NCBI GenBank assembly: GCA_910588235.1
Contig: CAJUOQ010000016.1
Span: forward strand, 1 to 46,471
Source of the DNA: an uncultured Atopostipes sp.
GTDB taxonomy: Bacteria > Bacillota > Bacilli > Lactobacillales > Carnobacteriaceae_A
Direction: 5' to 3'
Length of the DNA stretch: 46,471 bases
Shown here: one piece after another, positions 43,793 to 46,471 of the stretch
Layout of the letters: each line of letters begins with the position of its first letter
Numbering within the stretch: the first letter of the stretch is position 1
The notes under the pieces: generated by a model
The model's input: the letters and a program-made list of their open reading frames with translations, nothing else
What the model was told of the DNA's origin: nothing
The model's database searches: none
Made by a program: the position numbers and the translations under genes

Positions 43793-44518
43793 ATGTTAGA
43801 AATAAAAAATCTTTCCGTTACTTATCAAAATAATGTTAAAGCGTTAGAAGATGTAACGGTCACAGTACCTTCGGGAAAACTTGTGGGAATTATCGGTCCG
43901 AATGGGGCAGGTAAGTCGACCTTATTAAAGGGCGCTTTAGGTATGGTAGACAAATCTGGAAGTGTCTCGTTTAATGGGCAACCCATTGATAAAATTCAAC
44001 ATGAAGTCGCTTATGTTGAGCAGAAGGGAAACCTTGATATGGATTTTCCTATCACCGTGTTACAGACGGTTTTACTAGGGACTTACCCTAAGCTTGGTTG
44101 GATTAAACGACCCGGAAAAAAAGAAAAAGAAGCAGCAAAAGAAGCTTTAGAACGTGTAGGAATGGAAGAATTTGGCTCCCGTCAAATTAGTGAGTTGTCA
44201 GGGGGACAGTTTCAACGGGTATTGCTAGCACGTACTTTAGCACAAGACGCGAAACTCATTTTTCTTGATGAACCATTTAGCGGAATTGATATTAAAAGCG
44301 AAGGGATTATTATGGAACAATTATTTGATCTACGGGATCAAGGAAAAACCATATTAATCGTGCATCACGATTTGACAAAAGTCGGGCAATATTTTGACGG
44401 ACTGATTTTATTAAATCAAAAATTAATCGCAAGTGGTAAAGTGGAAGATGTTATGACAGATGATAATTTGGCTAAAGTATTTGGTGAAGGTGCCTTCACT
44501 GATATAGGAGGTAATTAA
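43793..44518 (+). CDS. psaB: Manganese-type ABC transporter ATPase
   Basis: Drives metal import. Walker A GPNGAGKST (about residues 33-41), signature LSGGQFQRVLLAR, Walker B LIFLDEPFSGID, and the switch His in ILIVHHDL. Length 241 aa. AAGGAG is 13 bases before the ATG, a long spacing. Metal specificity is taken from the binding protein two genes on. Confidence 0.92.
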   Translation: MLEIKNLSVTYQNNVKALEDVTVTVPSGKLVGIIGPNGAGKSTLLKGALGMVDKSGSVSFNGQPIDKIQHEVAYVEQKGNLDMDFPITVLQTVLLGTYPKLGWIKRPGKKEKEAAKEALERVGMEEFGSRQISELSGGQFQRVLLARTLAQDAKLIFLDEPFSGIDIKSEGIIMEQLFDLRDQGKTILIVHHDLTKVGQYFDGLILLNQKLIASGKVEDVMTDDNLAKVFGEGAFTDIGGN

Positions 44519-44520
44519 GC

Positions 44521-45369
44521 ATGTTGGGACAATTTATTAGTGATTTAATGAATTATGGTTTTTTACAAAATGCATTGATTACTTCAATCATTGTAGGAGT
44601 TACCAGTGGCATTATCGGCAGCTTTATTACTTTAAAAGGGATGTCTTTAATTGGTGATGCCATTTCTCATGCGGTGCTCCCTGGAGTAGCTATTTCCTAT
44701 ATGATAGGTATTAATTTCTTTTCTGGAGCAGTGGTGGCTGGATTACTAACGGCCTTAGGTATTAATTATTTAGACCAAAATAGTCGGATTAAATCAGATT
44801 CAGCTATCGGTATTGTCTTTTCTGCTTTTTTTGCACTAGGAGTCATTCTGATACAAAAAGCTCAAAGTGCCATTGACTTAACATCCATCCTGTTTGGAAA
44901 TGTTTTAACAGTCAGTGATGCCAATCGTCATATTACAATGTTTGTTGGAGCAACCGTTATTTTAGTGGTGGTTCTATTTTATAAAGAATTATTAATTACA
45001 ACGTTTGACCCAACGATGGCTAAAGCTTACGGTTTGCCAGTAAAAATGATTAATTACGGAATTATGATTTTGTTAACGTTAGTCTCGGTAGCTTCTTTAC
45101 AGACTGTTGGAGTAATATTGGTGGTATCTTTACTGATTACACCAGCTTCTACGGCCTATCTATTGACCAGTAGTTTATCTAAAATGATTGGATTAAGTGC
45201 TTTGTTAGGTGCTGTCGCTGCAGTTATTGGTTTATATTTTAGTTTTACTTATAATTTACCATCTGGTGCGATTATTGTTTTAGCAGCCTCCGCAATGTTT
45301 GTATTAGCTTTCCTATTTTCACCGAAACAAGGTTTAGTATGGCAGAAAATAAAATATAATCATAAATAA
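44521..45369 (+). CDS. psaC: Manganese-type ABC transporter permease (ABC-3 family)
   Basis: Metal-channel subunit with about eight hydrophobic segments. Family motifs: GSFITLKGMSLIGDAISHAV near the N-terminus and TVGVILVVSLLITPASTAYL. GGAGG within the end of the ATPase gene precedes the ATG by eight to nine bases, so translation is probably coupled. Length 282 aa. Confidence 0.93.
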   Translation: MLGQFISDLMNYGFLQNALITSIIVGVTSGIIGSFITLKGMSLIGDAISHAVLPGVAISYMIGINFFSGAVVAGLLTALGINYLDQNSRIKSDSAIGIVFSAFFALGVILIQKAQSAIDLTSILFGNVLTVSDANRHITMFVGATVILVVVLFYKELLITTFDPTMAKAYGLPVKMINYGIMILLTLVSVASLQTVGVILVVSLLITPASTAYLLTSSLSKMIGLSALLGAVAAVIGLYFSFTYNLPSGAIIVLAASAMFVLAFLFSPKQGLVWQKIKYNHK

Positions 45370-45394
45370 AATTAGAAAGAAGGAGATTTTGTTG

Positions 45395-46360
45395 ATGAGC
45401 AAAAAGAATATTTTTCGAAGTTTAAAGACCATTGCTATTGCTGCAATAGCTGTCTTATTAGTTGCATGTGGTAACGGTGGTGGAGAGGAAACATTCGGAA
45501 ATGGAGAAGAAGAGACGCCTGAAACATTAAATGTCATTAGTAGCTTTTCTATTCTGACAGATATGGTAGAAGAAATCGGTGGCGAATATGTTGATGTCCA
45601 TAATTTAGTGCCTATCGGTACGGATCCTCACGATTACGAGCCGCTACCAGAAGATATTAAGGCAGCAACGGATGCAGATGTTTTGTTTTATAATGGCTTA
45701 AATCTAGAAGGTGGAGAAGATGGTTGGTTCTTCCGACTAGTCAATTCAGTGGATCAACCAGAAGAAAATGTTTATGAAATTGCAAAAGATGTAGAACCAA
45801 TGTATCTCGCAGATGAAGAAGGGCAACAAGAAGTGAACCCTCACGCGTTTCTATCTCCACAAGTAGGCGTGCAAATGGCAGAAGCTGTTCGGGATGCATT
45901 AATTGAAGAAAAACCAGATCAAGCAGAATATTTTGAAGAAACAGCTGCTGATTATTTAGAAAAATTAGAACAAATTGATTCCGAATATACAGAAAAAATT
46001 GGTGAGATACCAGAAGAAGATCGAGTATTCGTGGCCAGTGAACAAGCTTTCCAATATATGACAGATGAATATGGCTTAGAAGAAGGATATATTTGGGCAA
46101 TAGATACGGATGAAAATGGAAGTCCTGATCAAATCAGAAATGCGATAGAATTTGTTAACGAAGAACAACCAAATGTTCTATTTGTAGAATCAAACGTGGA
46201 TACCCGTCCAATGGAAACCGTTTCTTCAGAAACAGGTGTTGAGATTTACGATCGTCCTATTCTATCTGATGAAATTGGTAATCCAGGCGAAGAAGGAGAC
46301 ACGTATACTAGTTATTTAGAATATAACTTAGACGTTATCACAGATGGATTGACAAAATAA
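45395..46360 (+). CDS. psaA: Manganese-type ABC transporter substrate-binding lipoprotein
   Basis: Binds metal outside the cell. Type II signal peptide with lipobox LVAC (Cys25). Predicted ligands: His79 (TDPHDYEP), His150 (VNPHAFLSP), Glu216 (VASEQAFQY) and Asp292 (ILSDEIG). His-His-Glu-Asp is the Mn/Fe-type set; zinc-specific relatives have a third His and a His-rich loop, absent here. The frame opens with two TTG codons from 45389, but AAGGAG (45380-45385) is nine bases before ATG 45395. Length 321 aa, acidic. Last gene of the operon. Confidence 0.93.
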   Translation: MSKKNIFRSLKTIAIAAIAVLLVACGNGGGEETFGNGEEETPETLNVISSFSILTDMVEEIGGEYVDVHNLVPIGTDPHDYEPLPEDIKAATDADVLFYNGLNLEGGEDGWFFRLVNSVDQPEENVYEIAKDVEPMYLADEEGQQEVNPHAFLSPQVGVQMAEAVRDALIEEKPDQAEYFEETAADYLEKLEQIDSEYTEKIGEIPEEDRVFVASEQAFQYMTDEYGLEEGYIWAIDTDENGSPDQIRNAIEFVNEEQPNVLFVESNVDTRPMETVSSETGVEIYDRPILSDEIGNPGEEGDTYTSYLEYNLDVITDGLTK

Positions 46361-46380
46361 AAAGAATAGCAATTAATTAA

Positions 46381-46421
46381 AAAGATGTAAGAATTCGATT
46401 TAGAATTCTTACATCTTTTTT
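46381..46421 (+). terminator. Intrinsic terminator of the metal transporter operon
   Basis: A perfect 16-bp stem (46381-46396 with 46403-46418), a 6-base loop and a T6 tract ending at 46421, directly at the junction with the intron-like sequence. Confidence 0.9.
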
Positions 46422-46471
46422 GTGCGCCTGGCATGTTATGTAACTTAGTGGTGAAAGTCCACGACAGACTT
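46422..46471 (+). mobile_element. 5' end of a group II intron, probably class C, cut by the window end
   Basis: GTGCGCCTGGC fits the GUGYG 5' boundary of bacterial group II introns, and GTGGTGAAAGTCCAC (about 46448-46462) matches the conserved domain I element with GGTGAAAGTCC between short complementary arms. The element begins at the last T of the psaA terminator, the classical site of class C introns. The ribozyme core, reverse transcriptase gene and domain V would lie beyond 46471, so completeness cannot be judged. Confidence 0.72.

Noticed and set aside
45741..46100. 119-codon antisense frame inside psaA
   Set aside because: Leu/His-rich mirror of an acidic coding stretch; no ribosome site.
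1..46471. tRNA genes, rRNA, CRISPR arrays, transposase genes
   Set aside because: None seen: no cloverleaf with a TTCGA-type arm, no regularly spaced repeats, and no transposase or integrase motifs in any frame provided.

Overview
This is a low-GC Gram-positive chromosome segment, most likely from Lactobacillales. The Carnobacteriaceae/Aerococcaceae side of that order looks likeliest to me, possibly a salt- or alkali-tolerant member. The grounds are AT-rich DNA, strong AAGGAGG-type ribosome binding sites, Firmicutes gene orders (rnc-smc-HAD-ftsY-ylxM-ffh-rpsP-khpA-rimM-trmD and ypiA-ypiB-ypjD-cca-dinG-ypmB-asnS-dnaD-nth), many acidic proteins, a TRAP transporter and PTS sugar uptake. The genus is inference only. 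I see no tRNA, rRNA or CRISPR array.

Layout. 1-3.6 kb is the edge of a cell-envelope polysaccharide locus (GT2 glycosyltransferase, LCP ligase, UDP-glucose dehydrogenase). 3.6-9.1 kb holds single housekeeping genes on both strands: aldose 1-epimerase, glutathione peroxidase, a DUF368 undecaprenyl-phosphate translocase, nicotinamidase, an RluA pseudouridine synthase, a DUF72 protein and a small membrane protein. 9.3-19.9 kb is the RNase III / SMC / SRP / S16 / tRNA-modification block. 20-30.5 kb is a prepilin peptidase followed by the ypiA-to-nth block (tRNA maturation and charging, replication initiation, repair). 30.5-33.6 kb is a three-gene TRAP uptake operon whose promoter carries a candidate CcpA site.

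33.7-38.8 kb is accessory DNA: small membrane proteins, one frameshifted gene, an unrecognised lipoprotein, and a lipoprotein gene broken by two nonsense codons. In its middle is the most interesting item, a PlcR-like (RRNPP) regulator with an unlisted 40-codon gene for a secreted, proline-rich propeptide directly downstream. The layout matches plcR-papR and suggests an undescribed peptide quorum-sensing pair.

38.8-43.1 kb is a beta-glucoside PTS and 6-phospho-beta-glucosidase operon with a divergent GntR/UTRA regulator. A lone rhodanese follows, then a manganese-type ABC transporter operon (ATPase, permease, lipoprotein) with a candidate metalloregulator operator over its -10 box. The window ends inside what looks like the 5' end of a group II intron, placed immediately after the intrinsic terminator of the metal operon, the site preference of class C introns.

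Start codons were moved from the longest open frame wherever a Shine-Dalgarno sequence pointed to an internal ATG/GTG/TTG; the reason is given in each entry.
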